Made by a program: the position numbers and the translations under genes. 41,043 nt of DNA from Syntrophaceae bacterium (GTDB taxonomy: Bacteria > Desulfobacterota > SM23-61), in assembly GCA_013388675.1 (NCBI GenBank), contig JACAEW010000187.1:1-41043 (forward strand). Direction: 5' to 3'. Shown here one piece after another: positions 24,911 to 34,114 of the stretch (within the stretch, counting starts at the first letter, position 1; each line of letters begins with the position of its first letter). The notes under the pieces were generated by a model that made no database searches, had not been told where the DNA came from, and saw only the letters and a list, made by a program, of their open reading frames with translations.

Positions 24911-27882
24911 ATGTTCTTTAATGCCCTACAGAAAATATTCGGCAGCAAGAACGAGCGCGAGATCAATCGGCTGAAGCCCCTGGTCCAGGCCATCAATCAG
25001 CTCGAACCGGAGTTGCAGAGGCTGACCGACGACCAGCTCAAAGCCAAGACTCCGGAGTTCCGCGAGCGACTGGGCAAGGGGGAATCCCTGGATGACCTTT
25101 TGCCAGAGGCCTTCGCCGTGGTCCGGGAGGCTTCCCGGCGGACCCTGGGGCAGCGTCATTTTGACGTGCAGCTCATCGGGGGCATGGTCCTCCATCAGGG
25201 AAAGATCGCCGAGATGAAGACCGGGGAGGGAAAAACCCTGGCAGCCACCCTTCCCGTCTACCTCAATGCCCTGACCGGCCAGGGGGTCCATGTGGTCACG
25301 GTGAACGATTACCTGGCCAAACGGGACGCGGCCTGGATGGGTTCCATCTACCACTTCCTGGGCATGTCCGTCGGGGTCATCGTCCACGAGCTCGACGATG
25401 CCCAGCGTCAACAAGCCTACCGGTGCGACATTACCTACGGGACCAACAACGAATTCGGGTTCGATTACCTGCGGGACAACATGAAGTTCCGCCTGGAAGA
25501 CATGGTCCAGCGGGACCTGAATTATGCCATCGTGGACGAGGTGGACTCCATCCTCATCGATGAAGCCCGCACCCCGCTCATCATCTCCGGCCCGGTGGAA
25601 AGGGCCCTGGAGGACGGGTATTACGAAGAGTTGAAACCCTTGGTCATCCGGCTGCGCCAGAGTCAGAGCCGGCTGATGGACGGGATCCTCCAGGAGGCGT
25701 TGAAGCTCCTCAAGGAACAGCCCGACAGCGAAGAGGTCATCGAGAAACTCCTCCTGGTGAAGCGGGGAGACCCCAAGCATCCCGGCTTTCTCGACCTCAT
25801 CGCCCGGGAGCCCGCCCTCAAGACCAAGATCGACCGGCTGGAATCGCTCCTCTCCGGCCAGAAAACCCTCTCTCAGTTTCTGGGAAAACTCTACTGCTCC
25901 ATCGATGAGCGGTCCAACGCGGTAGAGATGACCGAAAGAGGAATGGAGCTTCTTTCCAAAGGCCAGCCCGACGCCTTCGTCGTCCCTTCCCTGGATGAAG
26001 GGTACATGGAGATCGATTCCAACTCGGCCCTTTCGGCGGGGGAAAAAATCCAGGCCAAGGAAGCCCTGGAGACTCGGTACCGAAAGGCCTCCGAGCGGAT
26101 TCACACCGTCCACCAGCTGGTAAAGGCCTACTGGCTCTTCCAGAAGGACGTAAACTACGTCATCAAGGACGGCCAGGTGATCATCGTCGACGAGTTCACC
26201 GGGCGGATGATGCCCGGCCGGCGCTGGAGCGACGGGCTCCACCAGGCCATCGAGTCCAAGGAAGGGGTGAAGGTGGCGGAAGAGAATCAGACCCTGGCCA
26301 CCATCACCTTCCAGAACTACTTCCGCATGTTCAAGAAGCTGGCCGGGATGACCGGAACGGCCGACACGGAAGCGGCCGAGTTTCAGAAGATCTATAAACT
26401 GGACGTGGTGGTCATCCCCACCAACAAGCCCATGATCCGGCAAGACTACGCGGACGTCATCTACCGGACCCAGAAGGAAAAGTATGAAGCCGTAGTGGAG
26501 GAGATCAAGGATTGCCACCGGCGGGGTCAGCCGGTGCTGATGGGGACCATCACCATCGAAAACTCGGAGAAGCTCTCCCAGATGCTCCGGGCGGAGAAGG
26601 TCCCCCACCAGGTCCTCAACGCCAAGTACCACGAGATGGAGGCCAACATCATCGCCCAGGCGGGGAGGTACAAGGCGGTCACCATCTCCACCAACATGGC
26701 CGGCCGGGGAACGGACATCATGCTGGGGGGAACCCCGAAGGCCTGGCCCGGGAGGAAGCCCGAAAGCGTAAGATCGACCCGGCCGCCGAACCCGCCGGCT
26801 GGCAGAAAATTCTGGAGGAGATGAGGAGCCTGACCTCCCAGGAATACCAGAAGGTCATCGAGGCCGGCGGCCTCCACGTTCTGGGCACCGAGCGGCACGA
26901 ATCGCGGCGGATCGACAACCAGCTTCGGGGCCGTTCCGGGCGCCAGGGTGACCCGGGTACCTCCCGATTCTATCTTTCCCTGGAAGACGACCTTTTGCGG
27001 ATCTTCGGGTCCCAGCGCATCTCCGGGGTCATGAGCCGCCTGGGCATGGAAGAAGGGCAGCCCATCGAGCATTCCCTAATCACCCGGGCCATCGAAAACG
27101 CCCAGAAGCGGGTCGAGGCCCACAACTTCGAGATCCGCAAGCACCTCCTGGAGTACGACGATGTGATGAACAAGCAGCGGGAGGTGATTTACGGCCTGAG
27201 AAAACAGGTCCTGTCCCAGGAGGGGATTGCCGAGGGAATTCAGGAAACCATCGAGGAGCTGGCCGATAACCTGGTGGATTCCATCGCCGACCCCAAGACC
27301 TACGCCGAAGAGTGGGACTACCGGCGGCTGAGCGAATCGGTCATGCGTCTCTTCGCCTTCGTTCCCGAAATTCGTTCGGAGGAGACCGCGGAGATGACCC
27401 GGGAAAAGCTCCTGGAAAAGGTCCTGACCCGGGCCAAGGAGATTTACCGCAAAAAGGAGATGGAGTTCGGCGCCGATACGCTCCGCCACTTGGAACAGGT
27501 GATTCAACTCCAGACCATCGATTCCCTGTGGAAGGAACACCTGCTGGCCATGGACCACCTCAAGGAGGGAATCGGCCTGCGGGGTTACGGGCAGCGCAAC
27601 CCCCTCCAGGAGTACCAGAAGGAAGGCTACGCCATGTTCTCCGAGCTGGTCTCCAACATCAAGGAAGAGACGATCCAGAAACTCTTCCGGGTCCAGATCG
27701 CCCGCCCCGAAGAGGTGACCCGCTTCGAAAGGGCGCAGAAAAAGCCCTTGGTCATGAGTCACGGGGACGAAGAGGTGGCGGAGAAGGCCCAGCCGGTGAA
27801 GAGGGAGAGCAAAAAGATCGGCCGCAACGACCCCTGCCCCTGCGGGAGCGGAAAGAAATACAAGAAGTGCCATGGGAGATAA
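24911..27882 (+). CDS. secA: Preprotein translocase ATPase SecA, split by a -1 frameshift at 26725-26731
   Basis: SecA powers protein export through SecYEG. The first frame (24911-26731) carries Walker [11 protein letters not shown] near residue 100, [19 protein letters not shown], the TGTADTEA and [14 protein letters not shown] motifs. The second frame runs from 26731 to 27882 and supplies [37 protein letters not shown], the helical scaffold and the zinc tail [13 protein letters not shown]. Joined by a -1 shift the protein is 990 residues, with an insertion in the crosslinking domain region (about 230-330). The break falls in G6A: one extra G would restore the normal LGGNPE sequence. Without correction the first frame stops at 26824. 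Everything else is intact, so this is either an assembly or sequencing error or recoding; a true pseudogene is unlikely for an essential gene. Confidence 0.92.
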
Positions 27883-27989
27883 AAGAAGTTCGGAGTCCGG
27901 GGAAAGAGGGCAAGAAATCAACTCAATCATCCAGATGTCCGGGAGTTACTCCGAACGATACATGACGGCAAATTTGATTGCCCATGCTC

Positions 27990-28018
27990 GTAGGGGCGGG
28001 TTTGAAACCCGCCCCTAC
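27990..28018. repeat. GTAGGGGCG-family perfect palindrome, copy 2
   Basis: A 29-bp perfect palindrome with 14-bp arms beginning GTAGGGGCGGGTTT around a single central base, in the gap between secA and argJ. A degenerate form (GGAGGGTTTGAAAGCCGCCC) appears at about 29326, just after argJ. Confidence 0.85.
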
Positions 28019-28102
28019 AGACGAGCCTTAGGCAGCAGGTTTGCCATCGAGATGCGCATCCTTCAAAGACGCTCTGCATAATTTCCTGCTTTGGGAGCTG
28101 CC

Positions 28103-29308
28103 ATGAACGAGCACATTCCCCCCGACTTTCAGGTCCCCGGGTTTCTGGCTGCGGGCATCGCCGCGGGGATCAAGAAAACCCAGGTCAAGGATTTCGCCCT
28201 CCTTTTTTCCGAGGACCCCGCCACGGCGGCCGGCGTCTTTACCGCCAACCGGGTGAAGGCCGCCCCGGTACTCCTCTCTCGGGAGCGTTTGAAATCCGGA
28301 AAGGCCCGGGCCATTCTGGCCAACTCCGGCTGCGCCAATGCTTGCACCGGAAAGAAAGGAATTGCCGATGGGCAGACCCTTTCTCGCCGGGTCGCTTCTT
28401 CCCTGAAGATCGCCCCGGGGGAAGTCCTGCTCGCCTCCACCGGCGTGATCGGGAAACCCCTTCCCCTGGAAATCATGGAAGGGTGCCTCCCCGCGCTGGT
28501 GTCCTCCCTTTCCCCCCAGGGGCTGGCCGATGCCGCCCAGGCTATCATGACCACGGACACCAAACCCAAGGCAGTAATCAGCCGGGACCGGGTAAACGGA
28601 GAGGAGGTAACCGTGGCCGGGATCGCCAAGGGGGCCGGGATGATCTCTCCCCGAATGGCCACCCTGCTGGTTTTTGTCCTGACCGATGCCGACATTTCCG
28701 CCGGGGCCTTGCGAAAAGCCTTGAATGAGGGAGTTCAGGGGTCCTTTAACCGAATCACCGTGGACGGGGACATGAGCACCAACGATACCCTTTTGGTCCT
28801 GGCCAACGGGCGGGCCAAGAACCGCAGGATTCTTCCCGGCACTCCCGGGTTCAAGAAATTTTCCGCCCTCCTGTCCGGCGTTCTTTTAAGCCTGGCCCGG
28901 AAGACGGTGGCCGATGGAGAAGGGGTGACGAAGGTGGTTCGGATCGTCGTGGAAGGAGCCCGGACGGGGACGGATGCGGAAAAAGTGGTCCGGGCCGTAG
29001 CCAACTCGCCCCTCGTAAAAACGGCCTTCTTCGGGGAAGACGCCAACTGGGGCCGCATCCTCTGCGCCGTGGGCTACTCCGGAGCGCCCGTGGACCCGGA
29101 CAAGGTGGATATCTTCTTCGACCAGGTCCAGGTGGCCCGCAAGGGACAGGCGGTGGGTACCGAGACGGAGGAGCCGGCCACGGCGGTCATGAAAAAGGGA
29201 GAATATACCGTCCGCATCCGCCTCAATCAGGGGAAAAAAATGGCCTATTTATTCACGACCGACTTTTCTTTCGACTATGTGAAAATTAATGCTTCGTACC
29301 GAAGTTAA
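28103..29308 (+). CDS. argJ: Bifunctional glutamate N-acetyltransferase/ornithine acetyltransferase
   Basis: The enzyme is 401 residues from ATG 28103 (GGGAG 6 bases upstream); an in-frame TTG at 28091 lies before that site. It transfers acetyl between N-acetylornithine and glutamate in arginine synthesis. The precursor self-cleaves before a Thr nucleophile, and that site is visible as GAGMISPRMATLLVF (near residue 190, A|T). Also seen are NSGCANACTGKKG, TTDTKPKAVI, ITVDGDMSTNDTLL and AFFGEDANWGRILCAVGYSG. A short ArgA-like synthase is nearby. No other arg genes are in the window. Confidence 0.96.
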   Translation: MNEHIPPDFQVPGFLAAGIAAGIKKTQVKDFALLFSEDPATAAGVFTANRVKAAPVLLSRERLKSGKARAILANSGCANACTGKKGIADGQTLSRRVASSLKIAPGEVLLASTGVIGKPLPLEIMEGCLPALVSSLSPQGLADAAQAIMTTDTKPKAVISRDRVNGEEVTVAGIAKGAGMISPRMATLLVFVLTDADISAGALRKALNEGVQGSFNRITVDGDMSTNDTLLVLANGRAKNRRILPGTPGFKKFSALLSGVLLSLARKTVADGEGVTKVVRIVVEGARTGTDAEKVVRAVANSPLVKTAFFGEDANWGRILCAVGYSGAPVDPDKVDIFFDQVQVARKGQAVGTETEEPATAVMKKGEYTVRIRLNQGKKMAYLFTTDFSFDYVKINASYRS

Positions 29309-29404
29309 GATCGTTCGGATCAGGGGAGGGTTTGAAAGCCGCCCGCACGGAGTTCGGTAATGGTTTTTCCGAACCAAATTTCTCCCGGCTAACAGCTTGT
29401 CCGT

Positions 29405-29503
29405 AAATAATTCCCTCCTTTGCAAAAGGGGGGTGCGGGTCGGATTTTTTCACCCCAGCCCGAAGGAAATCCCCCTGAGTCCCCCTTTTTCAAAGGGGGA
29501 TTT
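29405..29503. repeat. Dispersed palindromic repeats, CCCCCTTTTTCAAAGGGGG type
   Basis: Two units lie between argJ and rpsB: a degenerate CCCTCCTTTGCAAAAGGGGGG near 29411 and a clear CCCCCTTTTTCAAAGGGGG at 29481-29499 with AAATCCCCC/GATTT flanks. They share the core of the 17526 and 39222 repeats. Confidence 0.7.
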
Positions 29504-29552
29504 AAAAGGAATCGCTTATTTAAGGATAAGCTCTAAATCTCTTTTTTTCTGG

Positions 29553-29580
29553 TTGCCGGCATTAAAAAGATTGGTATAAT
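29553..29580 (+). promoter_or_regulatory. Promoter of the rpsB operon
   Basis: TTGCCG (29553-29558), 16 bases ending in the extended TGG, then perfect TATAAT (29575-29580). The leader to ATG 29688 is about 100 bases. Confidence 0.7.
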
Positions 29581-29600
29581 AAAGAGTTATTAAAAACGCA

Positions 29601-29662
29601 CACTTCCCGACCGGTCTTGGGTGTCCGGTTTTCCTGGATCGACGGCCGGAAAAAGGGGAGTG
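29601..29662 (+). promoter_or_regulatory. Structured rpsB leader
   Basis: CACTTCCC (29601-29608) pairs with GGGGAGTG (29655-29662) with one wobble, closing inner CCGG/CCGG hairpins. This fits a ribosomal-protein leader of the S2 type, in which S2 represses its own operon. Assignment is by position and foldability only. Confidence 0.45.
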
Positions 29663-29687
29663 GAGGAAAACCCAGGAGGAAAAATCT

Positions 29688-30494
29688 ATGTCCACCGTCA
29701 CCATGAAGCAGTTGCTGGAAGCCGGGGTTCACTTCGGCCACCAAACCAAGAGGTGGAACCCCAAGATGAAGGAGTACATCTTCGGCTCCCGCAACGGGAT
29801 TTACATCATCGACCTGCAAAAGACCGTCCGGCTCTTCAAGGAGGCCTACAAATTCGTCGCCGATACTTGCAGCAAGGGAGGAACGATCCTTTTCATCGGG
29901 ACCAAGAAGCAGGCCCAGGACTCCATCCAGGAGGAGGCGTCCCGGGCGGGAATGTTCTACGTGAACCAGCGTTGGCTCGGAGGAACCCTGACCAACTTCC
30001 GGACCATCAAGAAAAACATCGACCATCTGAAAAAGCTTGAGGCCATGAAGGCCGACGGGACGGTGGAGGCTCTGCCCAAGAAGGAGGTCCTGCAACTGGA
30101 CAAACTACGGGCCAAAATGGAAAAAACCCTGGGCGGGATCAAGGAGATGACCCGGTTGCCCGACGGCGTTTTTATCGTCGACCCCCGCAAGGAGAGGATT
30201 GCGGTGCATGAGGCCCGGAAACTGAAAATTCCCATCGTGGCCATCGTGGACACCAATTGCGACCCGGACGAGATCGATCTGATCATCCCCGGCAACGACG
30301 ACGCCATCCGGGCGATCCGCCTGATCTCCTCCAAGATCGCCGATGCCTGCCTGGAGGGGAAGCAGCTTCGGGAGGCCCAGCTGACCTCCGAAGGGACCGC
30401 CGCCCCCAAGGCCGAGGGGAATCCGCCGCAGGTGGAGGAGGCCGGGTCGGAAAGGGATAAGGAAGATCTCGCGGGTGAAAAAGACGAAGAATAA
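29688..30494 (+). CDS. rpsB: 30S ribosomal protein uS2
   Basis: The 268-residue protein starts at ATG 29688 with AGGAGG. It shows [26 protein letters not shown]-like [53 protein letters not shown] and [20 protein letters not shown], all diagnostic of S2. An acidic/proline C-terminal tail of about 35 residues ([16 protein letters not shown]) is longer than in E. coli. First gene of the rpsB-tsf-pyrH-frr cluster. Confidence 0.98.
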   Translation: MSTVTMKQLLEAGVHFGHQTKRWNPKMKEYIFGSRNGIYIIDLQKTVRLFKEAYKFVADTCSKGGTILFIGTKKQAQDSIQEEASRAGMFYVNQRWLGGTLTNFRTIKKNIDHLKKLEAMKADGTVEALPKKEVLQLDKLRAKMEKTLGGIKEMTRLPDGVFIVDPRKERIAVHEARKLKIPIVAIVDTNCDPDEIDLIIPGNDDAIRAIRLISSKIADACLEGKQLREAQLTSEGTAAPKAEGNPPQVEEAGSERDKEDLAGEKDEE

Positions 30495-30508
30495 GGAGGA
30501 CGGATTTC

Positions 30509-31117
30509 GTGGAAGTATCAGCCCATATGGTCAAAGACCTCCGGGAGAAAACCGGAGCCGGAATGATGGATTGTAAAAAAGCCCTGGCCGAAACGGGCGG
30601 GGACTTTCAAAAAGCCCTGGACTATCTGCGGCAAAAGGGCCTGGCCACGGCGGCCAAACGGGCCGGGCGGGTGGCCTCGGAGGGAAGGGTCGGTTCCTAC
30701 ATTCACGCCGGCGGGAAGATCGGGGTGATGGTGGAAGTCAACTGCGAGACCGACTTCGTGGCCAAGACGGACGACTTTCAGGCCTTCGCCAAAGACGTCG
30801 CCATGCACATTGCCGCCAGCAACCCCTCCTACATCCGCCGGGAGGAGGTCACCGCCGAGGTCCTGGAGCGGGAAAAAGAGATTTACCGGGCCCAAGCCCG
30901 GGACGCCAAAAAACCCGAAAAGGTGATCGATAAGATCGTGGAGGGGAAGCTGGAGAAGTTTTACGGTGAATCCTGCCTCCTGGAGCAGCCCTTCGTAAAG
31001 GACCCGGACCTCACCATCCAGGAGCTGTTGAACGGATTGATCGGAAAATTGGGGGAAAAGATCGAAATCCGCAGGTTCACCCGCTATCAGGTGGGAGAGG
31101 GGATGGCCAAGAGTTGA
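30509..31117 (+). CDS. tsf: Elongation factor Ts (short form)
   Basis: This 202-residue nucleotide exchange factor for EF-Tu starts at GTG 30509, 9 bases after GGAGG. The UBA-like N-terminus ([21 protein letters not shown]) and the core signature [17 protein letters not shown] are present. At 202 residues it has one core subdomain rather than the two of the 283-residue E. coli protein, like Thermus. Its stop overlaps the pyrH start by 4 bases. Confidence 0.97.
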   Translation: MEVSAHMVKDLREKTGAGMMDCKKALAETGGDFQKALDYLRQKGLATAAKRAGRVASEGRVGSYIHAGGKIGVMVEVNCETDFVAKTDDFQAFAKDVAMHIAASNPSYIRREEVTAEVLEREKEIYRAQARDAKKPEKVIDKIVEGKLEKFYGESCLLEQPFVKDPDLTIQELLNGLIGKLGEKIEIRRFTRYQVGEGMAKS

Positions 31118-31851
31118 AAACCCCGGACAAGCCGGTTTACCGCCGGATTCTCCTCAAGCTCAGCGGCGAAGCCATGATGGGGGAAGAGGCCTACGGCATC
31201 AGCCCGGCCGTCGTCCAGGCCGTAGCGGAGGAGGTCAAGGAGATCCGGGGCCTGGGAGTGGAAGTGGCCATGGTCATCGGGGGCGGCAACATCTACCGGG
31301 GGGTTGCGGCCAGCGCATCGGGAATGGACCGGACCTCCGCCGATCACATGGGAATGCTGGCTACGGTGATCAACAGCCTGGCCCTGCAGGATGCCCTGGA
31401 AAAAATCGGCATCTTCACCCGGGTTCTGTCGGCCATTGAGATGAACCGGATTGCCGAGCCGTATATTCGCCGCCGGGCTGTCCGGCACCTGGAGAAGGGC
31501 CGGGTGGTGATATTCGCCGGAGGGACGGGGAATCCCTTCTTTACCACGGACACGGCGGCTGCGCTGCGGGCCATGGAAGTGAAGGCCCAGGTGATCCTGA
31601 AAGCTACCAAGGTGGACGGGGTTTACGACCGCGACCCCTTGATTCACCCGCGGGCGAAAAAATTCGAAAAGCTTTCGTACATCCAGGTCCTGAACCTGGG
31701 GTTGCGCATCATGGATGCCACGGCGATTTCCCTGTGTATGGAAAATCGCCTTCCCATTATCGTCTTCAACCTGACCCAGCGAGGAAACATCAAGCGAGTG
31801 GTGCTGGGCCGGAAGATCGGAACCAAAATCGGGGGGGGGGTGGCCGAATGA
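31114..31851 (+). CDS. pyrH: UMP kinase
   Basis: The 245-residue kinase converts UMP to UDP and belongs to the amino acid kinase fold. Motifs: [61 protein letters not shown] and [13 protein letters not shown]. It starts at TTG 31114, inside the tsf stop (TTGA overlap), and its stop overlaps frr. Hexameric, UTP-inhibited in other bacteria. Confidence 0.98.
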   Translation: MKTPDKPVYRRILLKLSGEAMMGEEAYGISPAVVQAVAEEVKEIRGLGVEVAMVIGGGNIYRGVAASASGMDRTSADHMGMLATVINSLALQDALEKIGIFTRVLSAIEMNRIAEPYIRRRAVRHLEKGRVVIFAGGTGNPFFTTDTAAALRAMEVKAQVILKATKVDGVYDRDPLIHPRAKKFEKLSYIQVLNLGLRIMDATAISLCMENRLPIIVFNLTQRGNIKRVVLGRKIGTKIGGGVAE

Positions 31852-32411
31852 TAAAAAAGGAAGCGTTCCTCGGCGAATTGAAGTCCAAGAGCGAAAAGTC
31901 CCTGGAGGCCTTGCGAAAGGAGATGGGGCGGGTAAGGACTGGCCGGGCTTCTGTGGCGATCCTGGACGGGGTACGGGTGAATTACTATGGAGCTCCGACT
32001 CCCCTGGCCCAGGTGGCTTCCCTTTCGGTTCCCGACGCCCGAACCATCCTGATTCAGCCCTGGGACTCCAAAGTCCTGGGGGAGATCGAAAAGGCCATCC
32101 AGAAATCCGATTTGGGCCTGACTCCCCTCAACGACGGAAAAGTAGTGCGGATCAACATCCCTCCGTTGACCGAGGAAAGGCGCAAGGAGCTGGTTAAGGT
32201 CCTGAAACGGATGGAGGAGGACTGCAAGGTGGCCTTGCGCAACCTCCGGCGGGAAGCCAACGAACAGTTGAAGAGTGCCAAGAAGGACAAGCAGATCTCC
32301 GAGGACGAACAGTTCAAATTCCAGGACGAAGTCCAAAAGCTGACCGACAAGCTGATCCAGAAAGCCGAGGAGATCGTCAAAGCCAAGGAAAAGGAAGTCC
32401 TGGAAATCTAA
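31848..32411 (+). CDS. frr: Ribosome recycling factor
   Basis: The 187-residue protein starts at ATG 31848, which overlaps the pyrH stop (ATGA). It has [60 protein letters not shown] and the helical C-terminus with [22 protein letters not shown]. It splits post-termination ribosomes together with EF-G. Length matches the usual 185 residues. An extended in-frame start at 31734 lies inside pyrH and is not used. Confidence 0.98.
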   Translation: MIKKEAFLGELKSKSEKSLEALRKEMGRVRTGRASVAILDGVRVNYYGAPTPLAQVASLSVPDARTILIQPWDSKVLGEIEKAIQKSDLGLTPLNDGKVVRINIPPLTEERRKELVKVLKRMEEDCKVALRNLRREANEQLKSAKKDKQISEDEQFKFQDEVQKLTDKLIQKAEEIVKAKEKEVLEI

Positions 32412-32475
32412 ACCCGAACGTCCCATCCCCGTCCCGCAGCGGTGGGACCAAACCGATTCCCAACTTCAATATTGA

Positions 32476-33222
32476 ATGACCCAAAGCCTCCTTAAAGAAA
32501 AACTCCCCCGCCATCTGGCCATTATCATGGATGGGAACGGACGCTGGGCGGAGAAACGCTCCCTGGACCGGGTGGAAGGCCATCGGAAGGGGGCGGAGTC
32601 CGTGCGCACCATTGTCCGGGCGGCCCGGGAGATCGGGGTCCCCTACTTGACTCTCTTTGCCTTTTCCTCCGAGAATTGGAACCGTCCCCGGCCGGAGGTG
32701 GACGCCCTGATGATTCTCTTGAAGAATTACCTTACCTCCGAACTGCAGGAGATGCTGGACAGGGAAATCCGGCTTCTGGCGGTGGGGGAGCTCTCCCGCC
32801 TTCCCAAGGAGGTGCAGACGACCCTCCATGAAACGATGAAAAAAACCGCCCACTGCCAGGGGATGACCCTCACTCTTGCCCTGAGTTACGGAGGCCGGGA
32901 CGATATCCTCCAGGCCATCCGCCGGCTGATGGTCCATTGCCAGGATCAAAGCCTGAGGCCCCAGGAGATCACCGAGGATTTCTTCTCCAAGTTTCTGTGG
33001 ACCGCCAACCTTCCCGACCCGGACCTTCTAATCCGTACCAGCGGGGAGATGCGGATCAGCAACTTTCTTCTTTGGCAACTGGCCTACGCGGAAATCTATT
33101 TTACTCCCACCCTTTGGCCCGATTTTTCCAAGGAAGAGTTCATCCGGGCCCTCCTCAGCTACCAGAATCGGGAGCGTCGATTCGGCTTGACCAGCGAACA
33201 AATCCGGGCCGAAGGCGGGTAA
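32476..33222 (+). CDS. uppS: Isoprenyl (undecaprenyl) diphosphate synthase
   Basis: The 248-residue cis-prenyltransferase makes the C55 lipid carrier precursor for peptidoglycan. Seen are HLAIIMDGNGRWAEKR (catalytic Asp), GHRKGAESVRTIV, LTLFAFSSENWNRP, and the substrate-binding end LIRTSGEMRISNFLLWQLAYAE. No clear ribosome site precedes ATG 32476 although the gene is otherwise intact; a small hairpin (GTCCCGC/GTGGGAC, 32431-32448) is in the 64-base gap after frr. Confidence 0.97.
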   Translation: MTQSLLKEKLPRHLAIIMDGNGRWAEKRSLDRVEGHRKGAESVRTIVRAAREIGVPYLTLFAFSSENWNRPRPEVDALMILLKNYLTSELQEMLDREIRLLAVGELSRLPKEVQTTLHETMKKTAHCQGMTLTLALSYGGRDDILQAIRRLMVHCQDQSLRPQEITEDFFSKFLWTANLPDPDLLIRTSGEMRISNFLLWQLAYAEIYFTPTLWPDFSKEEFIRALLSYQNRERRFGLTSEQIRAEGG

Positions 33223-33226
33223 GGGC

Positions 33227-34030
33227 ATGCATCTGCAGCGCTGGATATCCGGACTGATCCTCGGCCCGAGTTTGATTTTGCTGATTGTCTTTTCCCCCCC
33301 CTGGGTGTTCCTCCTCTTTATCCTCCTGCTTATATTTCTCGCTTTGCGGGAGTTCTATGCGCTGAGTTTGCCGGAGGTTTCCCCCGGAGAAAAGGGGACC
33401 GGAATTCTCCTGGGCTGTCTCCTGGCCCTTTCGCTCTACTCCCGGGAACCGCGCTGTTTCCTTTTCACGGTCCTTCTGGCCTTTTTTCTTTTTTCCATCC
33501 GTTCCTTGCTCCGGCCCGAAGATTTTTCGACCCGGGTTGAAAGCGTGAGCAAGCACCTCCTGGGGCTTTTCTACCTGCCCTTCCTCCTGGGCCATTTCGT
33601 GCTCCTGAGGAACTTGGAAAGGGGGAGGCTGTGGGTGCTCTTCACCTTGGTGGCGGTGTATTTTGGCGATACCCTGGCCTTCTACGTGGGCCGGGCCTGG
33701 GGAAAGAAAAAAATGGCGCCCCACATCAGCCCGGGGAAGACGGTGGAAGGGGGGCTGGGGGCGGTGGCCGGGTCCGCAGCCGGGGCTCTCCTCTCCAAAC
33801 TGATCTTTTTCCCTTCGATCCCCCTCCTCCATGCTTTGATCCTGGGTGCCGCGGTAGGAATCCTCGGACAGTTGGGAGACCTGTGGGAATCCCTCCTGAA
33901 GCGGAGCGCCCGGGTCAAGGACTCGGGGGCCTTAATCCCGGGGCACGGCGGGTTGTTGGACCGCATCGACAGCGTGCTCTTCGCTACACCTCTGGTTTAC
34001 TATTACGCCTGGGGCATGGGGATCGGATGA
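33227..34030 (+). CDS. cdsA: Phosphatidate cytidylyltransferase
   Basis: The 267-residue membrane enzyme makes CDP-diacylglycerol for phospholipid synthesis. About eight hydrophobic spans are visible, and the C-terminal CDS signature reads SARVKDSGALIPGHGGLLDRIDS near residues 225-247, preceded by KKKMAPHISPGKTVEGG. It begins 4 bases after uppS. Confidence 0.97.
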   Translation: MHLQRWISGLILGPSLILLIVFSPPWVFLLFILLLIFLALREFYALSLPEVSPGEKGTGILLGCLLALSLYSREPRCFLFTVLLAFFLFSIRSLLRPEDFSTRVESVSKHLLGLFYLPFLLGHFVLLRNLERGRLWVLFTLVAVYFGDTLAFYVGRAWGKKKMAPHISPGKTVEGGLGAVAGSAAGALLSKLIFFPSIPLLHALILGAAVGILGQLGDLWESLLKRSARVKDSGALIPGHGGLLDRIDSVLFATPLVYYYAWGMGIG

Positions 34031-34064
34031 GCAAGGAGATCCTCGATCCTTAATCCTGGATCTC

Positions 34065-34109
34065 GGATACTGGATATGATTTTTTTATCCAGTATCCAGA
34101 ATCTTTTTT
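34065..34109 (+). repeat. GATACTGG hairpin before dxr, copy 2
   Basis: A perfect 12-bp stem (GGATACTGGATA 34065-34076; TATCCAGTATCC 34086-34097) with a T-rich loop, followed 6 bases later by a T6 run (34104-34109). It could act as a weak terminator between cdsA and dxr, but it is also a dispersed repeat (compare 22850-22902). Confidence 0.6.
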
Positions 34110-34114
34110 AAATC

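Noticed and set aside
24926-26632. A 568-codon open frame on the minus strand opposite secA
   Set aside because: It is the mirror of the strong codon bias of secA in GC-rich DNA; the sequence is Leu/Gly/Asp-rich with no recognisable motif and no ribosome site.
27990-28018. An integron attC site or a CRISPR repeat
   Set aside because: The copies are far apart, have no spacer array, and lack the attC R/L box layout; they behave as dispersed intergenic palindromes.
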